Shown here: positions 34,572-43,355 of the stretch, one piece after another | Position numbering within the stretch: position 1 is the stretch's first letter | How the letters are laid out: each line of letters opens with the position of its first letter | Source: an uncultured Burkholderiales bacterium | Lineage (GTDB): Bacteria > Pseudomonadota > Gammaproteobacteria > Burkholderiales > Burkholderiaceae_D | DNA length: 46,585 bases | Direction of reading: 5' to 3' | Assembly (NCBI GenBank): GCA_903836575.1 | Contig: CAILRJ010000038.1 | Location: forward strand, 1 to 46,585 | Notes under the pieces: generated by a model | What the model was told of the DNA's origin: nothing | The model's input: the letters and a program-made list of their open reading frames with translations, nothing else | The model's database searches: none | Translations under genes and position numbers: made by a program

Positions 34572-35429
34572 TCAGGCGGGCAAGGTAATTTCGCCTTCGA
34601 AAACAGTGACGGCGGGTCCGCTCAGCATGACATGAGACGTGCCTCCATTCCAGGCGATCGAAAGTGTTCCGCCAAGTGTCTCTACCCGCACTGGCGTATC
34701 GAGTTGTCCCCGTCGGATACCTGTCACTACGGCGGCGCAAGCACCTGTGCCACAGGCTAACGTTTCTCCCGCACCGCGTTCGAAGACGCGTAACCGGATC
34801 GCATGCCGGTCAAGAATTTGCATGAAGCCAGCATTGACGCGATTTGGGAAACGGACATGATGTTCGATGACCGGACCATCGAGGGAGAGATCTGCGGTGT
34901 CGACAGAATCGACGACTTGTACCGCATGCGGATTGCCCATCGAAATTACCGACATCATGATGGTGCGGCCATTAATTTGTAGTGGCCAAAGCGTGTCGTT
35001 AGCGACATCGGTACTGTCCATGCCTGTCACATCAAACGGGACTTGCGCGGGGTGCAACACCGGCGCACCCATGTCAACGGTGATGCTGCCGTCTGTTTCC
35101 AGTCTAGGCACGATGACACCATTCATCGTGGCGACCTTGAGGACAGTTTTTGTCGTCAATTTCTTTTCGGTCACGAAGCGGACGAATGCCCGTGCACCGT
35201 TACCGCATTGCTCGACTTCGCCACCGTCGGCATTAAAAATACGGTATCTGAAATCAATATCGGTGGCCTCCGAAGCTTCAACAACCAGAATTTGATCTGC
35301 GCCAATACCAAAACGCCGATCCGCCAGTTGCCGCCATTGCGCCGGTGTCAGGTTGATCTGCTGGTTGATCGCGTCGATAACAATGAAGTCGTTGCCGGCA
35401 CCATGCATCTTGGTAAATTTGATTTTCAT
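34572..35429 (-). CDS. dapF: Diaminopimelate epimerase
   Basis: This is a 285-residue epimerase that converts LL- to meso-diaminopimelate for lysine and peptidoglycan synthesis. It opens [17 protein letters not shown]. The two catalytic cysteines lie in [10 protein letters not shown] and ACGTGACA, each at the expected place in the two pseudo-symmetric halves. The start was set at the ATG at 35429, since the longer frame overlaps the acyltransferase gene upstream. It follows the acyltransferase pair with a gap of seven bases, so the three genes are probably one transcript. Confidence 0.97.
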   Translation of the reverse strand: MKIKFTKMHGAGNDFIVIDAINQQINLTPAQWRQLADRRFGIGADQILVVEASEATDIDFRYRIFNADGGEVEQCGNGARAFVRFVTEKKLTTKTVLKVATMNGVIVPRLETDGSITVDMGAPVLHPAQVPFDVTGMDSTDVANDTLWPLQINGRTIMMSVISMGNPHAVQVVDSVDTADLSLDGPVIEHHVRFPNRVNAGFMQILDRHAIRLRVFERGAGETLACGTGACAAVVTGIRRGQLDTPVRVETLGGTLSIAWNGGTSHVMLSGPAVTVFEGEITLPA

Positions 35430-35436
35430 GGGTGGA

Positions 35437-36345
35437 TTATAAGCTGGCCTGGTTGGGCCTAGCAGTAGGTTTGCTGATGTTCCGATACACACTTTCCGTA
35501 CCGGGTGGTCGGGTTTTGAAACGTTTGTGAGTCCAGAAATATTCGTCAGGCGTTTCACGAATGCGGTCTTCAATGAAGACATTCATTTTGCGCGTCGCAG
35601 CGAAAATGTCGTCACCCGGATAGTTTTCCCACGCAGGATAGAACGTGACCTTCCAGCCGCGGTAATTTGGCAGGAATGTGGCAATCACCGGAATGACCTT
35701 CGCTCCGGTCGATGCGGCAATGCGCGCGGGTGACGTCAGCGTTGCTGCAGGAGTACCAAAAAAGGGGACGAACTCGGCATCTTTTGCGCCGAAATCCATA
35801 TCTGGCAGCATAAAAAACGGCAGTTTTTCCCGCATAGCCCGCAGCACGGGCTTGACACCTTCTTCGCGCGAAAACAATTTGATCGGACGAAAGCGCGAGC
35901 GACCCTTGCGCAGCGCACCGTCGAACACCTTGTTTTTCTGCCGGGTGTAGATCGAACACAGCGGCGACTCCAGCAGGACGGCGACGCCCGCAACATCAAG
36001 GCAGACGAAATGCGGGCAGAGCAGTATCGTCGGACCGGCCTGAATGTCTTGTAGCGGAACGCATGGTTCGACGGTGATCAGTCGCCGCAGCCTGGCTTCC
36101 GAGCCCCACCAGAGCAGGCTGCGTTCGAGAACGGCGCGTGCGTACCCCTGGAAATGTTTGAGCGCAATGTGCCGTCGTTGCTGTTCCGTTAGTTCAGGCA
36201 TGCACAAGCGCAGGTTGGTCAGCGTGATATGGCGGCGTGAGCGGACCGTAAAAAATAGCAGGCTTCCGACGATGGCACCGAGTCGTCCGAGTATCGGTAG
36301 CGGCAGCCAGTGAAGCAACCACATCAGCCCGAGCAGCAACCTCAT
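35437..36345 (-). CDS. Lipid A biosynthesis acyltransferase (LpxL/HtrB family), HX4D form
   Basis: This is a 302-residue inner-membrane acyltransferase that adds a secondary acyl chain to lipid A precursors. The catalytic motif HX4D is present as HFVCLD (His112, Asp117). An N-terminal hydrophobic stretch (about 4-33) anchors it. The [20 protein letters not shown] and [14 protein letters not shown] segments are family hallmarks. Its ATG overlaps the stop of the upstream paralogue by four bases (ATGA). It cannot be assigned by eye to LpxL or LpxM; the pair probably acts in sequence. Confidence 0.9.
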   Translation of the reverse strand: MRLLLGLMWLLHWLPLPILGRLGAIVGSLLFFTVRSRRHITLTNLRLCMPELTEQQRRHIALKHFQGYARAVLERSLLWWGSEARLRRLITVEPCVPLQDIQAGPTILLCPHFVCLDVAGVAVLLESPLCSIYTRQKNKVFDGALRKGRSRFRPIKLFSREEGVKPVLRAMREKLPFFMLPDMDFGAKDAEFVPFFGTPAATLTSPARIAASTGAKVIPVIATFLPNYRGWKVTFYPAWENYPGDDIFAATRKMNVFIEDRIRETPDEYFWTHKRFKTRPPGTESVYRNISKPTARPNQASL

Positions 36346-37235
36346 CGTCCGGACTCCGGTGATTCAGCGGGAAGGACGCCATGCGGTGTTTTGTAGCGGT
36401 TATAGCTCCACAAGTACTGCGCAGGTGAAAGCGCAATTAATTGCTCCATCGCGGTATTGATGGCATGCGCCTGTCGCTGCGGATCGTCGTCGAGGGCGCC
36501 CTCGAAGATCGAGAAGCGGATCACGTAGCCGCGTCCTTGTGGCAAACGTTCTGCGTACGATAGCAGCAGCGGTGCACCAGTCATCCGGTGCAATTTTGCC
36601 GGCAGCGTCATTGTGTAGGCTTTTTTGCCAAAAAAATCAGCCCACACACCCTCACCATTTTGTGGGACCTGATCGGGCAACAGACCAATTGCGCCGCCTG
36701 ATTTGAGGGTTTTCAGCAGGGCGCGTACCCCGCGTAAATTCGCGGGAGCCAGAATGAGGTTATGGCGTTGGCGGGCACCCTCGATGAGCGGTTTTAGCAT
36801 GCTTTTCCGGGGTGGACGATACAGCGCCGTCAATGGCAGGCGGGCGGCAATGGCCTGTGCAATGATTTCAAAGCAACCCAGATGAGGCGTCAGGAAAATT
36901 ACACCGCGACCCTGATCAATGGCCGCTTGTGCGACATGCCAGTTTTCTATGGTGGCCTTCGCAAGGACCTTGTCCTGTGGAGCGCACCAGATAAAAGGCA
37001 GTTCAACGATGTTCTTGCCCGATTCGCGGATTGCGGCAGGCAAGTCAGCGGCGTAGCCGGCGCGCTGCAGATTGGCGTCCAGGCGTTGCCGGTAACGGGC
37101 CGAAAAGCGGTAGACGAGACGTCCCATCAGGGCGCCAAGGTCCTGCAGTACGGACAACGGGAGATGAGACAGTAAGCGAAAAATAGTGACTAGTATCAAA
37201 GAGGGAAGTCCGGTGATTTTGCTGATTGTCGACAA
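36342..37235 (-). CDS. Lipid A biosynthesis acyltransferase (LpxL/HtrB family), HX4E form
   Basis: This second acyltransferase of about 297 residues has HLGCFE (His118, Glu123) as its HX4D/E motif, and the ending YLWSYNRYKTP is typical of the family. Hydrophobic residues 12-40 form the membrane anchor. The start is uncertain: the longest frame begins at a TTG at 37235, and another TTG lies at 37199; neither has a good ribosome site. It is transcribed away from metK, and the gap between them carries the metK promoter and leader. Confidence 0.86.
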   Translation of the reverse strand: MSTISKITGLPSLILVTIFRLLSHLPLSVLQDLGALMGRLVYRFSARYRQRLDANLQRAGYAADLPAAIRESGKNIVELPFIWCAPQDKVLAKATIENWHVAQAAIDQGRGVIFLTPHLGCFEIIAQAIAARLPLTALYRPPRKSMLKPLIEGARQRHNLILAPANLRGVRALLKTLKSGGAIGLLPDQVPQNGEGVWADFFGKKAYTMTLPAKLHRMTGAPLLLSYAERLPQGRGYVIRFSIFEGALDDDPQRQAHAINTAMEQLIALSPAQYLWSYNRYKTPHGVLPAESPESGR

Positions 37236-37247
37236 GAGGCGTAAAAT
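37219..37247 (+). promoter_or_regulatory. Candidate sigma-70 promoter of metK
   Basis: TTGCTG (37219-37224) and TAAAAT (37242-37247) are separated by 17 bases. The -10 matches the consensus at five of six positions, the -35 at three. The predicted start near 37254 leaves a leader of about 120 bases before metK. The promoter overlaps the 5' end of the divergent acyltransferase gene. Confidence 0.5.
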
Positions 37248-37317
37248 ATCACGGATGCATTATCCGCCGGGTTAATAGACAACTTGCGAGGCGGCTTACA
37301 AATTTCGCTAAAGCGTC

Positions 37318-37375
37318 GCAGGCTCATTCGATTGGCCGCGACATGGTCATCGATACTGCAATTACAGGAGCCTGC
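37318..37375 (+). promoter_or_regulatory. Structured metK leader sequestering the ribosome-binding site
   Basis: GCAGGCTC (37318-37325) is perfectly complementary to GAGCCTGC (37368-37375), which contains part of the metK Shine-Dalgarno sequence and the spacer just before the ATG at 37377. Inside this eight-base-pair helix is a second hairpin, CGA-T-TGGCC (37329-37337) with GGTCATCG, with one G-U pair and a bulge. The fold would block translation start, so it is a candidate regulatory leader. It matches no riboswitch class that I can name with confidence. Confidence 0.5.
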
Positions 37376-37376
37376 C

Positions 37377-38540
37377 ATGGCACATGAATACCTTTTTACT
37401 TCCGAATCCGTTTCGGAAGGCCATCCGGACAAAGTTGCCGATCAGATTTCCGATGCAATCCTGGATGCGATCCTCGAAATCGATCCGCAGGCACGCGTTG
37501 CCGCTGAAACCTTGTGCAATACCGGCCTTGTAATTCTTGCCGGTGAAATCACTACCCACGCCAACATCAATTACATCGAAGTCGCTCGCGCCACGCTCAA
37601 GCGCATTGGCTACGATAATGCCGACTACGGTATCGATTACAAAAGCTGCGCAGTCATGGTGTGTTACGACAAGCAGTCGCTTGATATCAAACAAGGCGTC
37701 GATGAAGGCACCGGCACCGATCTCGATCAGGGTGCCGGCGACCAAGGCCTGATGTTCGGCTATGCCTGCGATGAGACGCCAGAACTGATGCCCGCCGCCA
37801 TTCACTATGCCCACCGGATCGTCGAACGACAGTCTCAGTTACGCAAGGATGGCCGCTTGCCCTGGCTGCGTCCGGATGCCAAGTCACAGGTAACGTTGCG
37901 CTATGTCGATGGCAAGCCAGTCGGTATCGATACCATCGTGTTATCGACCCAGCATGCGCCGGAAATGCAGCACAAGGAAATCGAAGAAGCCGTCATCGAG
38001 ATGATCATCAAGCCGGTGGTGCCGCAGGAATGGCTCAATAAAACGCGTTACCTGATCAATCCAACCGGACGTTTTGTCATTGGCGGCCCGCAAGGCGATT
38101 GTGGATTGACAGGTCGCAAGATCATCGTCGACACGTACGGCGGTGCCGCGCCGCATGGCGGTGGTGCCTTTTCCGGTAAAGACCCTACCAAGGTGGATCG
38201 TTCTGCCGCTTATGCAGGGCGCTATGTCGCCAAGAATATCGTCGCTGCGGGCTTGGCCTCGCGCTGCCAGATTCAGGTGTCGTACGCGATCGGTATTGCC
38301 CGGCCGACATCCGTGATGGTGACCACGTTCGGTACTGGCAAGATCAGTGATGAAAAATTGGCTGAGCTGGTGCTGGAACATTTCGACCTGCGTCCAAAAG
38401 GGATTGTGCAAATGCTCGATCTGTTGCGTCCGATCTATCTGAAAACAGCAGCCTATGGTCACTTTGGACGCGAAGAGCCGGAATTCAGCTGGGAACGCAC
38501 GGATCGCGCAGCTGCACTGCGCGCAACGGCGGGACTGTAA
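37377..38540 (+). CDS. metK: S-adenosylmethionine synthetase
   Basis: This 387-residue enzyme makes S-adenosylmethionine from methionine and ATP. The family signatures [20 protein letters not shown] (about 6-25), [12 protein letters not shown] (about 118-129) and [19 protein letters not shown] (about 261-279) are all present. The start was set at the ATG at 37377, which follows ACAGGAG; the longer frame runs into the leader. It is the first gene of a methyl-cycle region shared with ahcY and metF. Confidence 0.98.
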   Translation: MAHEYLFTSESVSEGHPDKVADQISDAILDAILEIDPQARVAAETLCNTGLVILAGEITTHANINYIEVARATLKRIGYDNADYGIDYKSCAVMVCYDKQSLDIKQGVDEGTGTDLDQGAGDQGLMFGYACDETPELMPAAIHYAHRIVERQSQLRKDGRLPWLRPDAKSQVTLRYVDGKPVGIDTIVLSTQHAPEMQHKEIEEAVIEMIIKPVVPQEWLNKTRYLINPTGRFVIGGPQGDCGLTGRKIIVDTYGGAAPHGGGAFSGKDPTKVDRSAAYAGRYVAKNIVAAGLASRCQIQVSYAIGIARPTSVMVTTFGTGKISDEKLAELVLEHFDLRPKGIVQMLDLLRPIYLKTAAYGHFGREEPEFSWERTDRAAALRATAGL

Positions 38541-38571
38541 AGATGGCGCCAGGGATGGCGCTGGGTATAAC

Positions 38572-39501
38572 GTGCTTCAAATAGCATGTTGGCGGTTGGC
38601 GCCCTCGATCTTGCTGATGTGTTTCGTCACGTTATCGTATGCCGCATCTTCCCTGCCGGCCAGTCAGGCGGACTGGTGCACGCGCCTCGCCGCGCGGTTG
38701 CCGGACGTATCGGTCGCTGCGTGTAAGGCTAGCAACCTGCAACCCTCCGGTGGTGTTTCCACCAACGGTTTTCCGATTTTGTCGCGGCAAGTTTCTTCTG
38801 CAGAACGTGGTGACCACAAGCCACTGCGTGTCATGTTGCTGGGCGGGATTCATGGCGATGAGTTGACGGCATCCGCAGTCGTTTTCAAGTGGCTGCAGCA
38901 AATGCAGACTCCGCTGGCGCGCGAGTTTGTCTGGGATGTAGTGCCGGTGCTGAACCCGGACGGTTTGCTGGCAGCAAGGCCCAGTCGTGTCAATGCCCGT
39001 GGTGTTGATCTCAACCGTAATTTTCCGACACCAGGCTGGCAACTGGAAGCGCCGCGTTACTGGTCTAAGGCAACTGCCAGCGATCCGCGTCGGTTTCCCG
39101 GAAAAGGGCCATTGTCGGAAGTGGAAACCCGTTGGTTGAAGGCAGAGATCGATCGCTTCAAGCCGCATGTCATTGTGTCGGTGCATGCGCCATTTGGGGT
39201 GCTCGATTTTGACGGGCCAGCGCCGGTGCCGGAACGATTCGGACGACTGCAATTCAATCGAGTAGGTGTCTACCCGGGGTCATTGGGGAATTACAGTGGA
39301 CTGCACCGGAATATCCCCGTTATCACGATCGAATTGCCCAATGCGCAAGCGATGCCGCCGGCAAAAGAAGTGAGCCGTATCTGGATCGACATGCTCACCT
39401 GGATCAAGCTGAACGTGCATCGATCTCCAGAGTTACTTCAAGCACCAAAGCCAGTCGCAAAGGTTGCAACACGTGTCGGCATAGCGTTACCTGAAAATTG
39501 A
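38572..39501 (+). CDS. Exported M14-family zinc carboxypeptidase/amidase
   Basis: This is a 309-residue metallopeptidase. An N-terminal hydrophobic stretch (about 8-24, ending SYA) is a signal peptide. Zinc ligands fit HxxE in GGIHGDELTA (His94, Glu97) and His205 in SVHAPFG; the catalytic glutamate is probably Glu254 in TIELP. The VLNPDG and GVDLNRNFP segments resemble the MpaA-type murein peptide amidases, so a cell-wall peptide substrate is plausible. The start is uncertain: the GTG at 38572 is used, and a TTG at 38595 is an alternative. It follows metK after 31 bases, and may be cotranscribed with it. Confidence 0.82.
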   Translation: MLQIACWRLAPSILLMCFVTLSYAASSLPASQADWCTRLAARLPDVSVAACKASNLQPSGGVSTNGFPILSRQVSSAERGDHKPLRVMLLGGIHGDELTASAVVFKWLQQMQTPLAREFVWDVVPVLNPDGLLAARPSRVNARGVDLNRNFPTPGWQLEAPRYWSKATASDPRRFPGKGPLSEVETRWLKAEIDRFKPHVIVSVHAPFGVLDFDGPAPVPERFGRLQFNRVGVYPGSLGNYSGLHRNIPVITIELPNAQAMPPAKEVSRIWIDMLTWIKLNVHRSPELLQAPKPVAKVATRVGIALPEN

Positions 39502-39533
39502 TTTTAGGCAACGGGACATTTTTTTAATTACGT

Positions 39534-39539
39534 TATAAT
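39534..39539 (+). promoter_or_regulatory. -10 element of the ahcY promoter
   Basis: TATAAT at 39534-39539 lies seven bases before the first paired base of the SAH riboswitch, the position expected for a transcript that begins with the aptamer. The -35 is weak; GGGACA (39513-39518) is closest, with a short 15-base spacer. Confidence 0.6.
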
Positions 39540-39545
39540 TCGACT

Positions 39546-39625
39546 TCCAAGGAGCGTTGCAGCCGGACTTGCGTCAGCAAGCCGGGTCAGGCTTGGAGGC
39601 ACGATCCCCCGCAACTGCGCTCACG
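39546..39625 (+). promoter_or_regulatory. S-adenosylhomocysteine (SAH) riboswitch
   Basis: This RNA lies just before ahcY, the usual place of SAH riboswitches. TCCAAG (39546-39551) pairs with CTTGGA (39592-39597). An internal hairpin CCGG-A-CTTGC with GCAAG-CCGG (39563-39585) and loop GTCA is formed. GAGCG (39552-39556) pairs with CGCTC (39618-39622), the long-range contact of the class. The conserved CAGGCTTGG and GCGCTCACG blocks agree with the published consensus as I remember it. SAH binding should raise expression of SAH hydrolase. The ribosome site AGGAGG (39645-39650) follows. Confidence 0.92.
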
Positions 39626-39655
39626 TTTCTTTTTTTCTAACGAAAGGAGGGCGTG

Positions 39656-41095
39656 ATGAACGCCGCAGTTTTAAACCCTCAAGTCGCAGTACTCAAAGAT
39701 TATTTCGTTGCCGACCTCAGTCTCGCTGAGTGGGGCCGCAAGGAAATTCGCATCGCAGAAACCGAAATGCCTGGCCTGATGGCAATCCGCAACGAATACG
39801 CGGCAGCGCAACCACTCAAGGGTGCGCGCATTACCGGTTCCATTCACATGACCATCCAGACCGCCGTGCTGATCCAGACACTGGAAGCGCTCGGTGCACA
39901 GGTGCGTTGGGCCTCATGCAATATTTATTCGACACAGGATCATGCCGCGGCAGCGATTGCTGCCGATGGCACGCCGGTATTTGCTTTCAAGGGCGAATCA
40001 CTCGACGAGTACTGGGAATTTACCCACCGTATTTTCGAATGGCCTGCCAGCGCTGATGGCGAGCAGCATGCCAATATGATTCTTGATGATGGCGGCGACG
40101 CAACCCTGTTGCTGCATCTCGGTACCCGTGCCGAGCAAGATGCTTCAGTGCTGGACAACCCCGCTTCGGAAGAAGAAATTTGTCTTTTTGCTTCCATCAA
40201 AAAGCGTCTCGCTTCGCATCAGGGCTGGTATTCGAGCCGTCTGGCCCAAGTCATGGGTGTGACGGAAGAAACCACGACCGGCGTGCATCGGCTGTACCAG
40301 ATGTTCAAGGACGGAAAGCTGGCTTTCCCGGCAATCAACGTCAATGACTCCGTTACCAAATCGAAGTTCGACAACCTGTACGGTTGCCGTGAATCGCTGG
40401 TCGATGGCATCAAGCGCGCAACCGATGTCATGATCGCTGGCAAGGTCGCCGTCGTTGCCGGTTATGGTGATGTCGGTAAAGGTTCGGCGCAGGCATTGCG
40501 GGCTTTGTCGGCGCAAGTCTGGGTCACGGAAATCGATCCGATTTGTGCGCTACAGGCAGCGATGGAAGGTTATCGCGTTGTCACGATGGACTATGCGGCA
40601 GAGCACGCCGACATTTTCGTCACGGCAACCGGTAACTACCATGTGATCACGCTTGAGCACATGGCAAAGATGAAGGATCAGGCGATCGTCTGCAACATCG
40701 GCCACTTCGACAATGAGATCGAAATCGAGGCCTTGAAGCAGTACACCTGGGAAAACATCAAGCCGCAAGTCGATCACGTGATCTTCCCTGATGGCAAGCG
40801 CATCATCTTGCTGGCCGAAGGTCGTCTGGTCAATCTTGGTTGCGGTACCGGCCATCCATCGTATGTGATGAGTTCGTCGTTCGCCAACCAGGTGATTGCG
40901 CAGATCGAGTTATTTTGTAATATTGATAAATATCCGGTTGGTGTGTACACCTTGCCAAAGCATCTGGACGAAAAAGTCGCCCGTTTGCAATTGCAAAAGT
41001 TGAACGCCCAATTGTCCGAACTGACTCCCGAGCAAGCCAGTTACATCGGCGTGCAGCAAGCCGGTCCGTACAAGCCGGAACAATACCGCTACTGA
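39656..41095 (+). CDS. ahcY: S-adenosylhomocysteine hydrolase
   Basis: This 479-residue NAD-dependent enzyme splits S-adenosylhomocysteine into adenosine and homocysteine and relieves product inhibition of methyltransferases. Signatures include [16 protein letters not shown] (about 85-100), the nucleotide-binding [15 protein letters not shown] and the C-terminal KPEQYRY. The ATG at 39656 is five bases after the strong AGGAGG, and is preferred to a GTG three bases upstream. It is controlled by the SAH riboswitch directly before it. A strong terminator ends the gene. Confidence 0.98.
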   Translation: MNAAVLNPQVAVLKDYFVADLSLAEWGRKEIRIAETEMPGLMAIRNEYAAAQPLKGARITGSIHMTIQTAVLIQTLEALGAQVRWASCNIYSTQDHAAAAIAADGTPVFAFKGESLDEYWEFTHRIFEWPASADGEQHANMILDDGGDATLLLHLGTRAEQDASVLDNPASEEEICLFASIKKRLASHQGWYSSRLAQVMGVTEETTTGVHRLYQMFKDGKLAFPAINVNDSVTKSKFDNLYGCRESLVDGIKRATDVMIAGKVAVVAGYGDVGKGSAQALRALSAQVWVTEIDPICALQAAMEGYRVVTMDYAAEHADIFVTATGNYHVITLEHMAKMKDQAIVCNIGHFDNEIEIEALKQYTWENIKPQVDHVIFPDGKRIILLAEGRLVNLGCGTGHPSYVMSSSFANQVIAQIELFCNIDKYPVGVYTLPKHLDEKVARLQLQKLNAQLSELTPEQASYIGVQQAGPYKPEQYRY

Positions 41096-41119
41096 TCCAT
41101 CCCGGCTTCGTGCCAACTA

Positions 41120-41161
41120 CCGCTTCGAGACGGCCTATTGGCCGTAGCGAAGCGGTTTTTT
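41120..41161 (+). terminator. Rho-independent terminator after ahcY
   Basis: A two-part stem is visible: CCGCTTCG (41120-41127) with CGAAGCGG (41148-41155), and CGGCC (41131-41135) with GGCCG (41140-41144). Three unpaired bases lie on each side between the two helices. A run of six T follows directly. Confidence 0.9.
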
Positions 41162-41181
41162 CACATCAATACGGAATTTTT

Positions 41182-41547
41182 ATGCGCCTGCTCCTTACCT
41201 GGTTCATCAATGCCGCCGCGCTGCTGGCGCTGCCCTACCTGATGCGTTCGGTCAGCGTCGATAGTCTTGGCGCGGCCCTGATCGCTGCGTTAGTGCTGGG
41301 CCTGGTCAATACGCTGATTCGCCCGCTGCTTTTGCTGCTGACGTTGCCGGTCACTTTTCTGACTCTTGGCCTGTTTATCTTCGTCATTAACGGCTTGATG
41401 TTCTGGGGCGTGGCGCAGATGGTCAGCGGTTTCCATGTCGCCGGTTTCGGCGCGGCCATTCTGGCAGCGATTGTCTACAGTATTATTTCGTGGGCCCTGT
41501 CCTCCCTGATACTCGATCAAAACACGACCAAAAATGACCTCTCCTGA
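41182..41547 (+). CDS. Small membrane protein of the phage holin 4 (PF04020-like) family
   Basis: This is a 121-residue inner-membrane protein with about four membrane segments (about 4-20, 28-50, 56-77 and 90-112). The LVLGLVNTLIRPLLLLLTLPVTFLT pattern marks the family of small holin-like proteins that are widespread and mostly unrelated to phage. Function is unknown. The ATG at 41182 is used; the longer frame overlaps the ahcY terminator. Its 3' end overlaps metF by 14 bases, so the two are translationally coupled, an arrangement I recall between ahcY and metF in other betaproteobacteria. Confidence 0.83.
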   Translation: MRLLLTWFINAAALLALPYLMRSVSVDSLGAALIAALVLGLVNTLIRPLLLLLTLPVTFLTLGLFIFVINGLMFWGVAQMVSGFHVAGFGAAILAAIVYSIISWALSSLILDQNTTKNDLS

Positions 41548-42385
41548 TTTCAGCATTGAATTTTTTCCGCCCAAGACCGCTGAAGGCGCCGACAAACTGC
41601 GTGCCACCCGTGCCAGGATGGCCGTCGTCAATCCCAAGTATTTTTCAGTGACCTTCGGTGCCGGTGGCAGTACCCAGCAAGGTACGCTCGATACAGTGCT
41701 CGATATCCGTAGCGAGGGGCACCAAGCCGCGCCCCATATTTCGTGCCTGGGCAGTTCGCGTGCGCGTTTGCGTGAAATTCTTGCCGAATACCGCGCCCAT
41801 GGTATCGACCGGCTAGTCGCTTTGCGAGGTGATTTGCCAAGCGGGTATGGCGCAATGGATGCCGCCTCCGGAGAATTCCGCTACGCCAGCGAGCTTGTTG
41901 AATTTATCCGCGCCGAATCGGGCGACTGGTTTCATGTTGAAGTGGCGGCCTACCCGGAAATGCATCCGCAGGCGCGCTCGCCGTCGGATGACCTGCAGCA
42001 TTTTGCAAGCAAGGTAAAAGCGGGTGCCGATGCGGCAATCACCCAGTATTTCTACAATGCCGACGCGTATTTCCGGTTCGTTGACGACGCGCGCAAGCTC
42101 GGCGTGGATGTGCCAATCGTCGCTGGCATCATGCCGATCACGAACTACATGCAGCTGATGCGGTTTTCGGACATGTGTGGTGCCGAGATCCCGCGCTGGA
42201 TACGACTCGCGCTGGCCAGTTATGGCGATGACGCGGAATCCATCCGTGCGTTCGGCCTGGACGTGGTGACGGCAATGTGCGAGCGCTTGCTGGCAGGCGG
42301 TGCACCCGGCCTGCATTTCTATTCGCTCAACCAGGCTGCCCCGACGATAGCGATTTGCCAGCGGCTGCAGCCGTCGCGGGTCTGA
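41534..42385 (+). CDS. metF: 5,10-methylenetetrahydrofolate reductase
   Basis: This 283-residue flavoprotein makes 5-methyltetrahydrofolate for methionine synthesis. It starts with the family SIEFFPPKT (about 7-15), and has the FSVTFGAGGS, RLVALRGDLP, AAYPEMHP and FFYNAD-like (ITQYFYNAD) segments of the TIM barrel. The ATG overlaps the end of the holin-like gene. With metK and ahcY it completes the folate-methionine-SAM branch in this stretch. Confidence 0.97.
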   Translation: MTSPDFSIEFFPPKTAEGADKLRATRARMAVVNPKYFSVTFGAGGSTQQGTLDTVLDIRSEGHQAAPHISCLGSSRARLREILAEYRAHGIDRLVALRGDLPSGYGAMDAASGEFRYASELVEFIRAESGDWFHVEVAAYPEMHPQARSPSDDLQHFASKVKAGADAAITQYFYNADAYFRFVDDARKLGVDVPIVAGIMPITNYMQLMRFSDMCGAEIPRWIRLALASYGDDAESIRAFGLDVVTAMCERLLAGGAPGLHFYSLNQAAPTIAICQRLQPSRV

Positions 42386-42444
42386 TTTCTACGGATGGTC
42401 TAAAAACATCTGGTGCTGATAGTAATTTCCTGAATTGACTTTTG

Positions 42445-42467
42445 CTTGTTGCGCTCGCTGCAACAGG
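42445..42467 (+). other. Hairpin downstream of metF
   Basis: CTTGTTGC (42445-42452) pairs with GCAACAGG (42460-42467), with one G-U pair, around a seven-base loop. There is no T run, so it is not a classical terminator. The 166 bases between metF and the RsbQ-type gene otherwise show no clear promoter; TTGACT at 42435-42440 could be a -35. Confidence 0.35.
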
Positions 42468-42551
42468 TCGCTACCCTGAATAGGCTGCCAGCGCTTCCGA
42501 CTTCGTAAGCCGCGGCTGGTGTGGTCAACAATCCACCGGTAAAGGGCTTTC

Positions 42552-43355
42552 ATGACTATTCTCAGCAGAAATAATGTCCGGGTCAGTGGCCATGGCCAGC
42601 AACCGATGGTCTTTGCGCACGGCTTCGGATGTGATCAGGTGATGTGGCGCTTCGTCAGTCCGGCGTTCGAGCCGGATTATCAGGTCGTACTGTTCGATTA
42701 TGTCGGTGCCGGTCACTCCGATCTGGATGCCTATGATCCGCAACGGTATGCCACGCTGGACGGCTATGCGCGCGATGTTGTCGATATTTGTGAAGCGCTC
42801 GACTTGCGTGATGTGATTCTGGTCGGGCATTCGGTGAGCAGCATGATTGGTCTGCTCGCGGCCAGGACAATGTCCGAGCGAATTTCCCAGCTGGTCATGA
42901 TTTGCCCGTCGCCGCGCTACATCAATGATCCGCCTGACTATTACGGCGGTTTCGAGCAGGCTGACATTGAGGGTCTGCTTGACATGATCGAGCGCAACCA
43001 GACCGGCTGGACCAGTCAGCTGGCAGGTATGGTTGCAAGCAATCCGGATCGTCCCGAACTGGCAGACGAACTTGACGCCAGTTTTTGTGCGATGGACCCG
43101 CTGGTAGCACGCCGCTTCGCTGCCGCGACTTTTCTGGCCGATAACCGCAGTGATCTTGTCGATGTCAGCCAGCCGGTATTGATTCTGCAATGCACGCAGG
43201 ATATCGTCGCACCGCTGGCGGTCGGCGCGTACACGCACCGCCACCTGTCGAACAGTACGCTAGTGCAATTGGATGCATTCGGCCATTGTCCGCAACTCAG
43301 CCATCCCAAAGAAACCATCGCGTTGATGCGCGACTACCTCGCGCGTTCCCGCTGA
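42552..43355 (+). CDS. RsbQ-type alpha/beta hydrolase
   Basis: This is a 267-residue alpha/beta hydrolase close to RsbQ of Bacillus subtilis, itself related to plant karrikin/strigolactone receptors. The catalytic triad is Ser94 in the nucleophile elbow GHSVSS, Asp217 in CTQDIVAP and His245 in FGHCPQLSHP, each two positions before the RsbQ residues. The opening FAHGFGCDQVMWR holds the oxyanion-hole loop. In Bacillus, RsbQ is thought to make or modify a small hydrophobic ligand sensed by the PAS domain of RsbP. Here the next gene starts at the very next base (TGA then GTG) and begins with a similar PAS domain, so the same logic is inferred. AAAGGG precedes the ATG. Confidence 0.9.
   Translation: MTILSRNNVRVSGHGQQPMVFAHGFGCDQVMWRFVSPAFEPDYQVVLFDYVGAGHSDLDAYDPQRYATLDGYARDVVDICEALDLRDVILVGHSVSSMIGLLAARTMSERISQLVMICPSPRYINDPPDYYGGFEQADIEGLLDMIERNQTGWTSQLAGMVASNPDRPELADELDASFCAMDPLVARRFAAATFLADNRSDLVDVSQPVLILQCTQDIVAPLAVGAYTHRHLSNSTLVQLDAFGHCPQLSHPKETIALMRDYLARSR

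Noticed and set aside
37290-37320. Resemblance of the GCTAAAG segment in the metK leader to the SAM-II riboswitch
   Set aside because: Only a short motif matches; the pseudoknot of SAM-II could not be drawn, so no class was assigned.
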